Assembly: GCF_027706845.1 (NCBI RefSeq)
Contig: NZ_JAQGCZ010000015.1
Coordinates: 48,002-112,001, forward strand
Reading direction: 5' to 3'
Origin: Mycolicibacterium sp. BiH015
Lineage (GTDB): Bacteria; Actinomycetota; Actinomycetes; Mycobacteriales; Mycobacteriaceae
DNA length: 64,000 bases
Under the pieces are notes generated by a model, which was not told the origin of the DNA, did no database searches, and saw nothing but the letters and a program-made list of their open reading frames with translations. Positions 34,774 to 43,927 of the stretch are shown here, piece by piece. Numbering within the stretch: the first letter of the stretch is position 1; every line of letters begins with the position of its first letter. The position numbers and the translations under genes were made by a program.

Positions 34774-35457
34774 TCATACATAGTTGCGGTCGTCACTGCG
34801 AGGCACGATGCAGCTGGTGCGCTCCCGCAGTGCAGCGGTGTCGGCGTCTGGGACGCCGAGCACGCGAAGGCAGGCGTCGGCGACGTGCATCGGGAGCTCG
34901 GCACGCTGGGCGCCGCGGGCGGTCGACCACATGTTCACCAACGATTCCACCAGGCGGAACGGGAGGTCGGCGGCTGCCTGGTCGACTCCTGTATCGCCGA
35001 CGATGACGAGGCTCAGTCGCAGATAGTGCAGCCGGAGTTGCTCGCGGTCGGAGAAGAACGGCTCCAGCCGCGCGTCTCGCAACTCGGGCAGCAGGTACAA
35101 CGCGCCGAGGTTCCAGCGTCCGCTGAGCAGTTGCTGTCCGTCGAACGAGGCCAGCGCATGCAGCTGCTGGGCGGCTGTCAGCGAGGGCCGCGCATCCAGC
35201 AACACGGGAAGGAATGCCAGCGTGGGGGTGACGGTCTGGCTCAGCAGCGCGCACAGGATGTCGTCCTTGGTCTTGAAGTAGTGATACAGCGACGCCTGGC
35301 GGATGCCGACGGACTCGGCGATGGTGCGGGTGGACGTCGCCGCGTACCCAAGGGTGGTGAAGAGTTCGCCTGCGGCATCGAGGATTTCGTCGCGCGCCGT
35401 GCTGCCCGGACGTCGCTGCGCCTGAATCCGGGGACGGCCGGCGCGGGTGAGCGGCAT
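34774..35457 (-). CDS. TetR-family regulator divergent to the ureide operon
   Basis: 227 residues. The DNA-binding domain reads ARDEILDAAGELFTTLGYAATSTRTIAESVGIRQASLYHYFKTKDDIL; the C-terminal part is helical. ATG 35457 (MPLTRAGRPRIQAQRR) is preferred to a start 18 bases upstream. It is transcribed away from the eleven-gene operon, and two similar operator-like sequences lie in the 210-bp space between them, so it is the likely local repressor of that operon. Confidence 0.85.
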   Translation of the reverse strand: MPLTRAGRPRIQAQRRPGSTARDEILDAAGELFTTLGYAATSTRTIAESVGIRQASLYHYFKTKDDILCALLSQTVTPTLAFLPVLLDARPSLTAAQQLHALASFDGQQLLSGRWNLGALYLLPELRDARLEPFFSDREQLRLHYLRLSLVIVGDTGVDQAAADLPFRLVESLVNMWSTARGAQRAELPMHVADACLRVLGVPDADTAALRERTSCIVPRSDDRNYV

Positions 35458-35504
35458 GGCACCATCGTCGCGCACGGAGCCGGTCGGTGGCAGGGTCCCA
35501 GATA

Positions 35505-35520
35505 TCTGTCACACGATAGA
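35505..35520. promoter_or_regulatory. Operator-like repeat, copy 1 (TetR side)
   Basis: TCTGTCACACGATAGA, an imperfect palindrome (TCTGTC against GATAGA). It is repeated with one internal change 94 bp away. It lies 47 bp upstream of the TetR start. Confidence 0.55.
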
Positions 35521-35598
35521 AACGTCGGACACGCACCGGTTACCCGCGGCGTCAATTGGTTACGCCAGCGACACCCACCGGTGTTGCCCCTCGGCAAA

Positions 35599-35614
35599 AC
35601 TGTCACTCGATAGG
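35599..35614. promoter_or_regulatory. Operator-like repeat, copy 2 (ureide operon side)
   Basis: ACTGTCACTCGATAGG, sharing CTGTCAC-CGATAG with copy 1. It lies 53 bp upstream of the ABC ATPase start, where a repressor would block transcription of the operon. Confidence 0.55.
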
Positions 35615-35667
35615 GAAGCGGCGCAACGACGGGTCGTAAGAGTGACTGGTACCCCTGGAGTGCTCTG

Positions 35668-37692
35668 ATGGGAATCACGGTATCCGCGGTCGACGCGCGT
35701 GCGGTGGCTCCTGCGGTCTCCGCGGCCGACCACGATCCGGTGGCGACGGTCGGCGATCTCCACGTGACGTTCTCCAGGGGCGGACGCGACATCCATGCCC
35801 TTCGTGGCGTCTCGCTGTCCGTCGCCCGGTCGGAGATCCTCGGCCTTGTCGGCGAATCCGGCTCCGGTAAAAGCGTTTTGGGATTCAGTCTGCTCGGGTT
35901 GTTGCCGGAGCAAGCCCGTACCCGCGGCGCCGTCCGGGTCGCGGGATCCGACATGCTGACGGGGATGGCCGGTTTCGACGAAAAGACCTTGCGCAAGGTG
36001 CGGCGTCTCGACCTCGGAGCGGTGTTCCAGGACCCGATGACGTCGCTCAATCCGACCATGCGGATCGGCAGACAGGTTGCCGAGGCCGCCGGTGGCGAAG
36101 ACGAGGCGCTCCGTCTGCTGAATGCAGTCGGCATTCCCGAACCCAAACGGCGGATGCGGTCCTACCCGCACGAGTTGTCCGGCGGGCTGCGGCAGCGCGT
36201 CATGATCGCGATCGCGATCGCGGGCGATCCCGAACTGATCGTCGCCGACGAACCGACGACCGCGCTCGACGTCACCGTCCAAGCCCAGGTACTTCGGCTT
36301 CTGCAGCGCCTACGCGACGAAATCGGCTGCAGTATCGTGCTGATCACCCATGACCTCGGCGTGGCGGCGCAGATCGCCGACCGGATCGCAGTGTTGTATG
36401 CGGGCCGGATCGCCGAGATCGGCCCCACTGCACAGCTTCTCGGTAGCCCGGCGCACCCGTACACGCACGGCCTGCTTCGGTCGCGCCTGACGCTGGAGAC
36501 TGCGCGGGACCGCCGACTGGCCGCCCTGCCAGGATCGGTGCCCAGCGCCGCGGCCCCCCTTCCCGGCTGCGCCTTCGAACCACGGTGCGTGCTCGCCACC
36601 GACGAATGTGTCAAGGCGCCACCGGAACCCATCTCGGTCGGGGTCGACCGGGTCAGCGCCTGCATCCTGCCCTCAGCCGCGGTCGCCTCACAGTTGGGTG
36701 CCGCGTCGACCACCACCGACGAACCCGTTGCGTCCGGGCCCGTCGAAGACGGTCAACCCCATCCGCCTGCGGTGGTGCTGCGTGACGTGACGAAGGCGTT
36801 CTCGGTGTCACGACGCTGGCTGGACCGCTCCGCCGACAACCACGGCAAGCTGCACGCGCTGCGCGGGGTCTCGCTGCGCGTGGAACACGGCGAGTCGGTG
36901 GCCCTCGTCGGTGAGAGCGGGTCCGGCAAGTCGACACTGCTACGGATCATCGCGGGGCTGGAGAAGGCGACGGCCGGGGACGTCGCGCTGGCCGGCGCCG
37001 GCCGGCCGCAAATGGTGTTCCAGGACGCGGGCGCGTCGTTGACGCCGTGGCTGTCGGTCGGCGAGCTCATCGGGGAGCGCCTGCGAGGCGGTGGGATGTC
37101 GCGTACCGAGCGTGCCCGTGCGGTCGCGGAGGTACTGGAACGAGTCGGCCTGCCCGCCGACGTCGCGAAGTCCAGGGCGGGCCAGCTGTCGGGAGGTCAG
37201 CGTCAGAGGGTCGCGCTGGCACGCGCCACCGTGGTGCCGCCGTCGGTGCTTCTGTGTGACGAACCGACGAGTGCGCTCGACGTCTCACTGGCCGCCTCGG
37301 TGCTCAACCTCATCAGCGATCTAAGCAGAACCCTCGATATGTCAGTCGTTTTCGTGACCCACGACCTGTCCGTCGCCCGGGTGATCGCCGACCGTATCGC
37401 AGTCATGTACCTGGGACGCATCGTTGAACTCGGCCCCGCCGAACAGGTGATCGGCGACCCCACGCACCCGTACACCCGGGCGCTGGTCGACTCGATCCCC
37501 GACCTCGGCCGTGAAACCCATGTTCTGGCAGGCGAACCCGCGAGCCCGCTGTCCCCACCAGACGGCTGCGCCTTCCATCCCCGATGCCCGATCTCCGTCG
37601 AAGCATGCGGCAACGCCGAACTCGACGTGCGGCTGGAGGGCTTCCCGGGCCATCCGCATCAGGTGGCCTGCATCGAACGGAAGGCGATCTGA
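35668..37692 (+). CDS. Fused dual ABC ATPase of a peptide/nickel-type importer
   Basis: 674 residues holding both ATPases (OppD/DppD and OppF/DppF types) in one chain. Each half has Walker A GESGSGKS, signature (LSGGLRQR and LSGGQRQR) and Walker B (VADEPTTALDV and LCDEPTSALDV). Each ends with the family's Cys-containing C-terminal segment (GCAFEPRC and GCAFHPRC). A linker of about 60 residues joins them. First gene of the operon; it energises import of the solute bound by the lipoprotein encoded three genes downstream. Confidence 0.93.
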   Translation: MGITVSAVDARAVAPAVSAADHDPVATVGDLHVTFSRGGRDIHALRGVSLSVARSEILGLVGESGSGKSVLGFSLLGLLPEQARTRGAVRVAGSDMLTGMAGFDEKTLRKVRRLDLGAVFQDPMTSLNPTMRIGRQVAEAAGGEDEALRLLNAVGIPEPKRRMRSYPHELSGGLRQRVMIAIAIAGDPELIVADEPTTALDVTVQAQVLRLLQRLRDEIGCSIVLITHDLGVAAQIADRIAVLYAGRIAEIGPTAQLLGSPAHPYTHGLLRSRLTLETARDRRLAALPGSVPSAAAPLPGCAFEPRCVLATDECVKAPPEPISVGVDRVSACILPSAAVASQLGAASTTTDEPVASGPVEDGQPHPPAVVLRDVTKAFSVSRRWLDRSADNHGKLHALRGVSLRVEHGESVALVGESGSGKSTLLRIIAGLEKATAGDVALAGAGRPQMVFQDAGASLTPWLSVGELIGERLRGGGMSRTERARAVAEVLERVGLPADVAKSRAGQLSGGQRQRVALARATVVPPSVLLCDEPTSALDVSLAASVLNLISDLSRTLDMSVVFVTHDLSVARVIADRIAVMYLGRIVELGPAEQVIGDPTHPYTRALVDSIPDLGRETHVLAGEPASPLSPPDGCAFHPRCPISVEACGNAELDVRLEGFPGHPHQVACIERKAI

Positions 37693-38561
37693 TGGCAGTG
37701 GCGCTTCCTGCCGCGCCCGCGGTGCCCAGCCGCGAGCGGCGCCTGCCAGCGCTGCCACAATCGCGGGCCACGGTGATCAACTGGATCGGTTTCTCTCTGG
37801 TGATCGTCGTGACGCTGATATGCGTCGCCGTTCCCGTTCTCGCGCCGCATGATCCGCTCACCCCTGCGGCTATGCCGTTGCAGCCGCCGGGCACCGACGG
37901 CTTCCTGCTGGGTACCGACAGCATCGGACGCGACATCCTGTCCCGCGTTCTCTACGGCGCACGGTCGAGTTGGTTCGCCGCTCTGGCCGTCGTCGCGATC
38001 GGCGTCGCGATCGGGGGGCTCGTCGGGCTGGTCGCCGGCACCGCGGGAGGCTGGCTCGACACGGTGCTGATGCGCATCACCGATGCGTTCCTCTCGATTC
38101 CCGCTCCCGTGCTGGCAATCGCCGTCGTGGCCGCGCTGGGGCCGGGTTTCCTGCACACGCTCTTGGCCGTGTCGATCGTCTGGTGGCCGTTCTACGCCCG
38201 GCTCGTGCGTGGTGAAGTGGCCAGGCTCGCGGCCCGGCCGCACGTCGAGGCGGCCAAGCTCGCGGGCGTGAGTCCGTTCCGGTTGGCGGGCAGACACCTG
38301 CTCCCGGGCGCGGTGCCCAACACGCTGGTCGCCGCCAGCCTCGATATCGGGACGTTGATCCTGACGCTGGCCGCACTGTCTTTCCTGGGCCTCGGCCAGG
38401 CCGCTCCCGCCGCGGAACTGGGCGCCGACGCGGCTCGCAATCTGAGCTACTTCCTGCAGCAGTGGTGGATTCCGGTGATGCCGGGCCTCGGTGTGCTCGT
38501 GCTGGCGCTGATCGCCAACATCGCGGGGGATTGTCTGCGCAACCTGATGAAGACGAGCTGA
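37692..38561 (+). CDS. ABC importer permease, DppC type
   Basis: 289 residues with six transmembrane helices and the N-terminal OppC segment. LLGTDSIGRDILSRVLYGARSS is the DppC signature and EAAKLAGVSPFRLAGRHLLPGAVPN is the EAA loop contacting the ATPase. Its ATG shares a base with the stop of the ATPase gene (TGATG), so translation is coupled. Confidence 0.93.
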   Translation: MAVALPAAPAVPSRERRLPALPQSRATVINWIGFSLVIVVTLICVAVPVLAPHDPLTPAAMPLQPPGTDGFLLGTDSIGRDILSRVLYGARSSWFAALAVVAIGVAIGGLVGLVAGTAGGWLDTVLMRITDAFLSIPAPVLAIAVVAALGPGFLHTLLAVSIVWWPFYARLVRGEVARLAARPHVEAAKLAGVSPFRLAGRHLLPGAVPNTLVAASLDIGTLILTLAALSFLGLGQAAPAAELGADAARNLSYFLQQWWIPVMPGLGVLVLALIANIAGDCLRNLMKTS

Positions 38562-38566
38562 CGGCC

Positions 38567-39571
38567 ATGAAGACGTTCGTGGCGACCCGTCTTGGTGCGA
38601 TGGTTCTGATCCTGATCGCGCTGACCGGCGTGATGTTCCTACTGCAGAACATCTCACCGCTGGATCCGGTCAAAGCACAACTGGGAGCACAAGCCTCGCA
38701 GGAGGCCGTCGCGGCGAGGCGCGAGGCCCTGGGCCTCAATGAACCTGTGCTGGTGCAGTTCTGGAACTACCTGACCGGAGCCGTCACCGGCGACCTCGGC
38801 ACGTCGTACCGCACCCGGCATCCTGTGCTCTCCGACCTGGGTGACTTCTTCCCCGCCACGCTCGAACTCGCGCTGTACGGAATCGCCGTCGCCATCCTTC
38901 TGGCCATCCTGCTGGCCTTCAGCACAACCTTGAAGTGGCGAGGCTCGGCGGTGCTGCGGGCAGTGTTGTTCACGGGTTCGTCGGCGCCGATGTTCCTGCT
39001 GGGGATCCTGGGCCTGCTGGTGTTCTACAAGACGCTCGGCTGGGTGCCGGCCAACGGCCGTACCGGCATTGCCGACCTGCCGGACGGACCGACGGGGCTG
39101 CTGACGGTCGACGGGCTGATCCGCGGCCGGTTCGACGTCGTGGGGGACGCCCTGCACCACCTGATCCTGCCCGCGCTCGTCATCGCGCTCGGTCCTGCGG
39201 TCGCGATCGGGCGGGTCCTGCGTAGCAGCCTCCTCGGCGACATCGACAGCGACTACGCGAGAACCGCTCGGGCCAAGGGCCTTTCCGAATCGCAGATCAT
39301 GGCGCGTCACGTCCTGCGCAACTGCGTCGGCTCCGCGCTGTCGATGACCGGGTTGCAGATCGGGTTGATGTTCTCCGGAGTGCTGGTGATCGAGCAGGTG
39401 TTCGGCTGGCCCGGCATCGGCCAGTACATCGCGCAGAGCATCCCCGTCGCGGACTTCCCGGCGATCGCCGGCGTGACGCTCATGCTCGGCGCGCTCTATG
39501 TCGTGATCAACACGGCGGTGGACCTGCTCCAGGCCGTCGCCGACCCCCGTATTGCACTCACAGGAGGCTAG
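38567..39571 (+). CDS. ABC importer permease, DppB type
   Basis: 334 residues with six transmembrane helices. The N terminus MKTFVATRLGAMVLILIALTGVMF and the ARTARAKGLSESQIMARHVLRNC EAA loop are typical of DppB. The usual order DppB then DppC is reversed here. Five bases follow the previous gene, and the next start codon abuts its stop. Confidence 0.93.
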   Translation: MKTFVATRLGAMVLILIALTGVMFLLQNISPLDPVKAQLGAQASQEAVAARREALGLNEPVLVQFWNYLTGAVTGDLGTSYRTRHPVLSDLGDFFPATLELALYGIAVAILLAILLAFSTTLKWRGSAVLRAVLFTGSSAPMFLLGILGLLVFYKTLGWVPANGRTGIADLPDGPTGLLTVDGLIRGRFDVVGDALHHLILPALVIALGPAVAIGRVLRSSLLGDIDSDYARTARAKGLSESQIMARHVLRNCVGSALSMTGLQIGLMFSGVLVIEQVFGWPGIGQYIAQSIPVADFPAIAGVTLMLGALYVVINTAVDLLQAVADPRIALTGG

Positions 39572-40219
39572 GTGCCGAAACAACCACTGATCGTGGGCAA
39601 TCCCGTTCTCGTCGTCGTCGACATCCAGGAAGGCGGCGGGATGTCCGCCGACGATGCGGGCATTCCGGTGATGCCCGGCCACGCCGAGCGTGTCGAACGG
39701 GCCGAGCGGCTGGTCGCCGCTGCCCGAGCAGCGAACGTGCCCATCGCGTTCTTCCAAGAGGTGCACCGCCCCAGCGGCATCGACTTCGGCAGGGAACTCG
39801 ACGGCACCGAGGGCGTGCACTGCGTAGAGGGTGGTCCCGGAACCGACCTGGAGCCCACCCTGCGTCCCAACCTCGACGGGCCCAACCACGAGTTCCACAT
39901 CGTCAAACGACGCTACTCCGGGTTCATCGGAACAGATTTCGAGATCGTCCTGTCCGGATTGAAGGCATCGACGCTGATCCTGATCGGCGGCCTCACCGAC
40001 GTGTGCGTGCACTACACCTTCGCCGATGCGCACCAGCGCGACTTCTACGTCCGCGTGGTGACCGACTGTGTGGGGGGCTCGTCGCGGTACCGCCACGACG
40101 CGGCACTCGACGCGATGGAGTACCTACAGACCGGTGCCATGCGCACCACCGACGAGATCCTCGACGCTTTCGCTGCGATCGCTTCCGCCACCCCCGCCCT
40201 AGAAGGAGCCGCCCGATGA
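39572..40219 (+). CDS. Isochorismatase-family cysteine hydrolase
   Basis: 215 residues. Likely catalytic triad: Asp17 (VVVDIQE), Lys112 (IVKRRYSGF) and Cys145 (GGLTDVCVHY). Enzymes of this family cleave C-N bonds in ureides and amides (ureidoacrylate, N-carbamoylsarcosine, biuret, oxamate). With allantoinase and allantoicase in the same operon, a ureide or carbamoyl substrate is likely. The GTG start immediately follows the permease stop. The exact substrate cannot be told from sequence. Confidence 0.88.
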   Translation: MPKQPLIVGNPVLVVVDIQEGGGMSADDAGIPVMPGHAERVERAERLVAAARAANVPIAFFQEVHRPSGIDFGRELDGTEGVHCVEGGPGTDLEPTLRPNLDGPNHEFHIVKRRYSGFIGTDFEIVLSGLKASTLILIGGLTDVCVHYTFADAHQRDFYVRVVTDCVGGSSRYRHDAALDAMEYLQTGAMRTTDEILDAFAAIASATPALEGAAR

Positions 40220-41793
40220 CCAGATTCCGTCTCCTTGCGGCAGTCGGCGCCGTGGCAGCGCTGACGCTGAGCGCATGTGGTGGTTCGGATTCGACGACGA
40301 CCACACCGAATGCAGCCCCGACCGACAAGGTGCTGCACCTGTCGTTCCTGCAGGATCCGGGACAACCGCCGGATCCCGACATCTTCTACGCCGGTCAGGG
40401 TCTGCTACTGACCACCAACACCTACGAGGGACTGCTGCAGTACAAAGCAGGCACTGAGACACCGGAACTCGAACCGCTGCTGGCCACCGAGTGGACGGCG
40501 TCACCGGACAACAGGGTGTTCACGTTCAAGTTGCGGGAAGGCGTGACATTCCACGACGGCACACCGTTCACGTCGGCAGCGGTCAAGGCGTCGTTCGACC
40601 GGCGGTTGGCCGTCAACCAGGGCCCCGCGTACATGGTCACAGACGTGGAATCGGTGACCACGCAGGGAGATTACGACGTCACCATCACCCTGAAGGCACC
40701 CAACTCGGCGTTCCTGGACTATCTGGCATGCCCGTACGGTCCGAGGATGCTGAGCCCGGAGGGATTGGCCAAGAACGCGGGGACCGACAACGCCCAGACC
40801 TACCTGACCAATCACGACCTCGGCACGGGACCCTACACATTGACCGCGGCCGAGGTGGGATCGCTGTACTCGCTCGAGGCCTACCCCGGGTACTGGGGTG
40901 ACAAGCCGTATTTCGAGAAGATCGAAATCCCGGTCATCACCGATGTTTCCGCCCAGCAGTTGCAGTTCAACAACGGTCAGCTCGCGGCGATCCTGCATGA
41001 TCTACCGTCGTCAGCCGTGCAGTCGTACCTCGACAACGACGCATTCGCGAAATACTCGCTGCCGACGATGATGTCGAACTACCTCTACCTCAATCCGCAC
41101 AAGGGCATGCTCACCGACGCGTCGAACCGCAAGGCGGTGCTGCAGGCGATCAACGTCGACGAGCTCGTCAAGCAGACCTACTTCGGTCGCGGTGAAGTGG
41201 CCGACCAGCTCTACCCGGCCAACATGATCGCCAGCGACCTCGCGGTCCAGAACGTCACCCACGATCCCTCGGTGCTGTCGGGCATCGTCGGGGGGCTGCC
41301 CGCCGACCAGAAAACCGTGACCATCGGCTATGACTCGAGCAACCCGGACAACCAACTGGTCAGCAACCTGATCCAGACACAGCTGGCAGCCGCCGGATTG
41401 ACCGCCACCGTGCAGAGTTACCCGACGTCGCAGATCTACGAGTGGATCGGGGGAGACGGAATGGATGCGCCCGATGTGCTCACACTGCTGGCGTGGCCGG
41501 ACGCTCCGTCCCCCTACACATGGGGACATATCTCGTGGGATCCCGACGGCGGCCTGAACTACCTCGGATGCTCGGCGCCTCCCATCACCGCAGCATTGGC
41601 ACGGGGTCTGGAAACCGGCGATGCACAGGCCTTCTCGGAGGCGGCGGCCGCTGCCGCGGACACCGGATGCTGGCTCAACGTCGCCAACGTCGACGACTTC
41701 GTGGTGGCCCAGCCCTGGCTCAAGGGCGTGGAGGAAGGTCACGTGGTGACGAACCCGAACTCACTGCGGCTGGCGGGACTTTCGGTCGGCTGA
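40216..41793 (+). CDS. Solute-binding lipoprotein of the ABC importer (SBP family 5)
   Basis: 525 residues. Lipoprotein signal with lipobox LSAC (Cys21). The SBP_bac_5 signatures are present: LEPLLATEWTASPDNRVFTFKLREGVTFHDGTPFTSAAVKAS, DLGTGPYTL and TMMSNYLYLNPHK. This group binds peptides, nickel chelates and other medium-size solutes. Placed among ureide-degrading genes, it probably captures the starting compound at the outer face of the plasma membrane. Overlaps its neighbours by 4 and 1 bases. Confidence 0.92.
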   Translation: MTRFRLLAAVGAVAALTLSACGGSDSTTTTPNAAPTDKVLHLSFLQDPGQPPDPDIFYAGQGLLLTTNTYEGLLQYKAGTETPELEPLLATEWTASPDNRVFTFKLREGVTFHDGTPFTSAAVKASFDRRLAVNQGPAYMVTDVESVTTQGDYDVTITLKAPNSAFLDYLACPYGPRMLSPEGLAKNAGTDNAQTYLTNHDLGTGPYTLTAAEVGSLYSLEAYPGYWGDKPYFEKIEIPVITDVSAQQLQFNNGQLAAILHDLPSSAVQSYLDNDAFAKYSLPTMMSNYLYLNPHKGMLTDASNRKAVLQAINVDELVKQTYFGRGEVADQLYPANMIASDLAVQNVTHDPSVLSGIVGGLPADQKTVTIGYDSSNPDNQLVSNLIQTQLAAAGLTATVQSYPTSQIYEWIGGDGMDAPDVLTLLAWPDAPSPYTWGHISWDPDGGLNYLGCSAPPITAALARGLETGDAQAFSEAAAAAADTGCWLNVANVDDFVVAQPWLKGVEEGHVVTNPNSLRLAGLSVG

Positions 41794-42629
41794 TGGCGAC
41801 GCTGGTCCGCAAGAGCGGAGTACGCCGGATCGTCCTGCTGACGCTGGGTTGGGAGGACTTGCCGAAATCTGTTTCCGTGCACGGCGCCTCCGCCGAACAG
41901 CGGATGCGGGAACCAGTACCCGGTGTGCTGCTGCAGACCGACGGCGGCTGGGTGCTGCTCGATACGGGCTTCAACACCGCGCTCATCCGCGACCCGTATT
42001 TGCGCCGCCGGTACTTCCCGAGTGTGGAATACCAGCCCGTCCTGCCGGGGCCGGGGGAGCCGATCGAGGAGTCGCTGTCCGAGATCGGAGTCGACGTCGA
42101 CGACATCCACCTCGTGGCGGTGTCCCATCTGCACGTCGACCATGCGGGCGGGCTGAAGCTGTTCGCCGGCAGAGTCCCGGTGCACGCCCAGCGCAGGGAG
42201 CTCGAATTCGGTCTGTCGAACCATCCGGAGCCGGAGCGGCATGCGATCTTTCGTGTCGACTTCGACGATCCGAGGATCGACTGGCGACTCGCCGACGGCG
42301 AAGCCGAAGTGGCACCGGGGATCATCGCCGTTCCCACCTACGGTCACACGCCGGGCCACCAGAGTTTCATAGTCGAACTCGACGAATCCGTCGCCGGTAG
42401 TGGAGTGCCCGGATACGTGTTCGCCTTCGACGCCGCCGACCTCACCGAGAACATCGAGCAGGAGCTCGCGATCGGGGGGTTCATCGACGTCGAGCCCGAG
42501 GAGACGATCGAGCCGATTCGGCGCCTGAAGAAATTGGCGCACGACAAAGGCTTTCCGCTGATCCCCGGCCACGACCCGCACGTCTGGCCGGAGATGACTC
42601 AGCATTTCCGCGATCGGTTCACCGAGTGA
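41793..42629 (+). CDS. Metallo-beta-lactamase-fold hydrolase, lactonase-like
   Basis: 278 residues. The HxHxDH metal motif is at residues 112-117 (SHLHVDHAGG), with later His in YGHTPGHQSF, Asp in FAFDAADL and His in IPGHDPHVW, as in the dinuclear N-acyl homoserine lactonase branch. Its operon context suggests ring opening of a cyclic imide, lactone or ureide rather than quorum quenching. This is inference; family naming alone does not give a substrate. Confidence 0.85.
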   Translation: MATLVRKSGVRRIVLLTLGWEDLPKSVSVHGASAEQRMREPVPGVLLQTDGGWVLLDTGFNTALIRDPYLRRRYFPSVEYQPVLPGPGEPIEESLSEIGVDVDDIHLVAVSHLHVDHAGGLKLFAGRVPVHAQRRELEFGLSNHPEPERHAIFRVDFDDPRIDWRLADGEAEVAPGIIAVPTYGHTPGHQSFIVELDESVAGSGVPGYVFAFDAADLTENIEQELAIGGFIDVEPEETIEPIRRLKKLAHDKGFPLIPGHDPHVWPEMTQHFRDRFTE

Positions 42630-43927
42630 CGGAGCTCGTGCTGCGTGGTGATCGTGTGTTGGTCGACGGGCAACTGCGTCCGGCGTCGGTTGCTGTCGTC
42701 GATGGTGTCATCGCCGCACTCGGTGCGCGCGACGCCGATCACGGTGACACCGAGGAGATCGACCTGCCGCCGCAGGCAGTTCTGCTGCCGGGGTTCGTCG
42801 ACAGCCACGTCCACATCAACGAACCGGGCACCGACTGGGAAGGATTCGCGACAGCCACCGCCGCCGCCGCCGCGGCCGGAATCACGACGCTGGTCGACAT
42901 GCCTCTCGACTGTGTCCCCGTGACGACCAGCGTCTCGGCGCTGAAGGCGAAGACCGCGGCAGCGCAGAATCAATGCCTGGTCGACGTGGCCTACTGGGCC
43001 GGCGTGGTACCCGGCAACATCGGTAAGCTCACGGAGCTTGCCGCAGCCGGCGTCGCGGGGTTCAAGTGTTTCCTCACCGATTCGGGCAACCCCGACTTCG
43101 CTCACCTGTCCCCTGACGAGCTGCGCATCGCGATGGCCGAGATCGCGGAGCTCCGATCCGTACTTCTGGTTCACGCCGAGTGTCACGACGTCATCGCGGA
43201 CAGCCCACCGCCGGATGGTTCCGGCTACGCCTCGTTCCTTGCTTCACGCCCGGACGAGGCCGAAGTGGAGGCGGTGCGTCTGGTCGTGGACTCGGCGCGT
43301 GAGTCCGGGGTGCGCGTGCACATCGTGCACGTCTCGAGTGCCCGCGCACTGCCGATCATCGCGGATGCCAGAGCATCCGGCGTCACCGTCACCGCCGAGA
43401 CCTGTCCTCACTACCTCACGTTCACCGCGGAGGACGTCCCCGACGGTGGCACCGAGTTCGCGTCGTGCCCGCCGATTCGTCCCGCGCCCAACCGCGAACT
43501 GCTGTGGGCCGGGCTGTCCGAGGGGACGCTCGACATGGTGGTGTCCGACCACTCGCCGTGCGCACCCGAATGCAAAGGCGGCGGCGACTTCGCCGCCGCG
43601 TTCGGCGGCATCAGCTCGCTGCAACTGGGCCCTCGCGTGCTGTGGACTCAGGCGCAGGCCCGCGGGTTCGGCCTGCCCGATCTCAGCCGCTGGATGTCAG
43701 CGCGGCCTGCTGCACTGGCGGGTTTCGCCGACCGCGGCGCCATCCGCCCCGGGATGCGCGCCGACCTGTGCACCTTCGAGCCCGACACGCGCGAGACGGT
43801 GCGGGGGTCCGACCTGCTCCACCGGCACGGCGTCACGCCTTACGAGGGAATGCCGTTGCGCGGCAAAGTTGTTCAGACCTGGGTGGCGGGTCGGACCGTG
43901 TACGAACACCAGGGGGCCGCGGCATGA
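42626..43927 (+). CDS. allB: Allantoinase (amidohydrolase)
   Basis: 433 residues. Metal ligands are complete: His61 and His63 (DSHVHINEPG), Lys147 to be carboxylated (GFKCFL), His183 (LLVHAECH), His235 (VHIVHVSS) and Asp308 (VVSDHSPC). The SDHSPC motif and the GGISSLQLG segment favour allantoinase over dihydroorotase or hydantoinase. It opens allantoin to allantoate in the cytosol. GTGA overlap with the preceding stop. Confidence 0.9.
   Translation: MTELVLRGDRVLVDGQLRPASVAVVDGVIAALGARDADHGDTEEIDLPPQAVLLPGFVDSHVHINEPGTDWEGFATATAAAAAAGITTLVDMPLDCVPVTTSVSALKAKTAAAQNQCLVDVAYWAGVVPGNIGKLTELAAAGVAGFKCFLTDSGNPDFAHLSPDELRIAMAEIAELRSVLLVHAECHDVIADSPPPDGSGYASFLASRPDEAEVEAVRLVVDSARESGVRVHIVHVSSARALPIIADARASGVTVTAETCPHYLTFTAEDVPDGGTEFASCPPIRPAPNRELLWAGLSEGTLDMVVSDHSPCAPECKGGGDFAAAFGGISSLQLGPRVLWTQAQARGFGLPDLSRWMSARPAALAGFADRGAIRPGMRADLCTFEPDTRETVRGSDLLHRHGVTPYEGMPLRGKVVQTWVAGRTVYEHQGAAA

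Noticed and set aside
38654..40096. A 480-codon minus-strand open frame opposite the permease and hydrolase genes
   Set aside because: Antisense shadow; no domain is seen, and the plus-strand genes have complete motifs.
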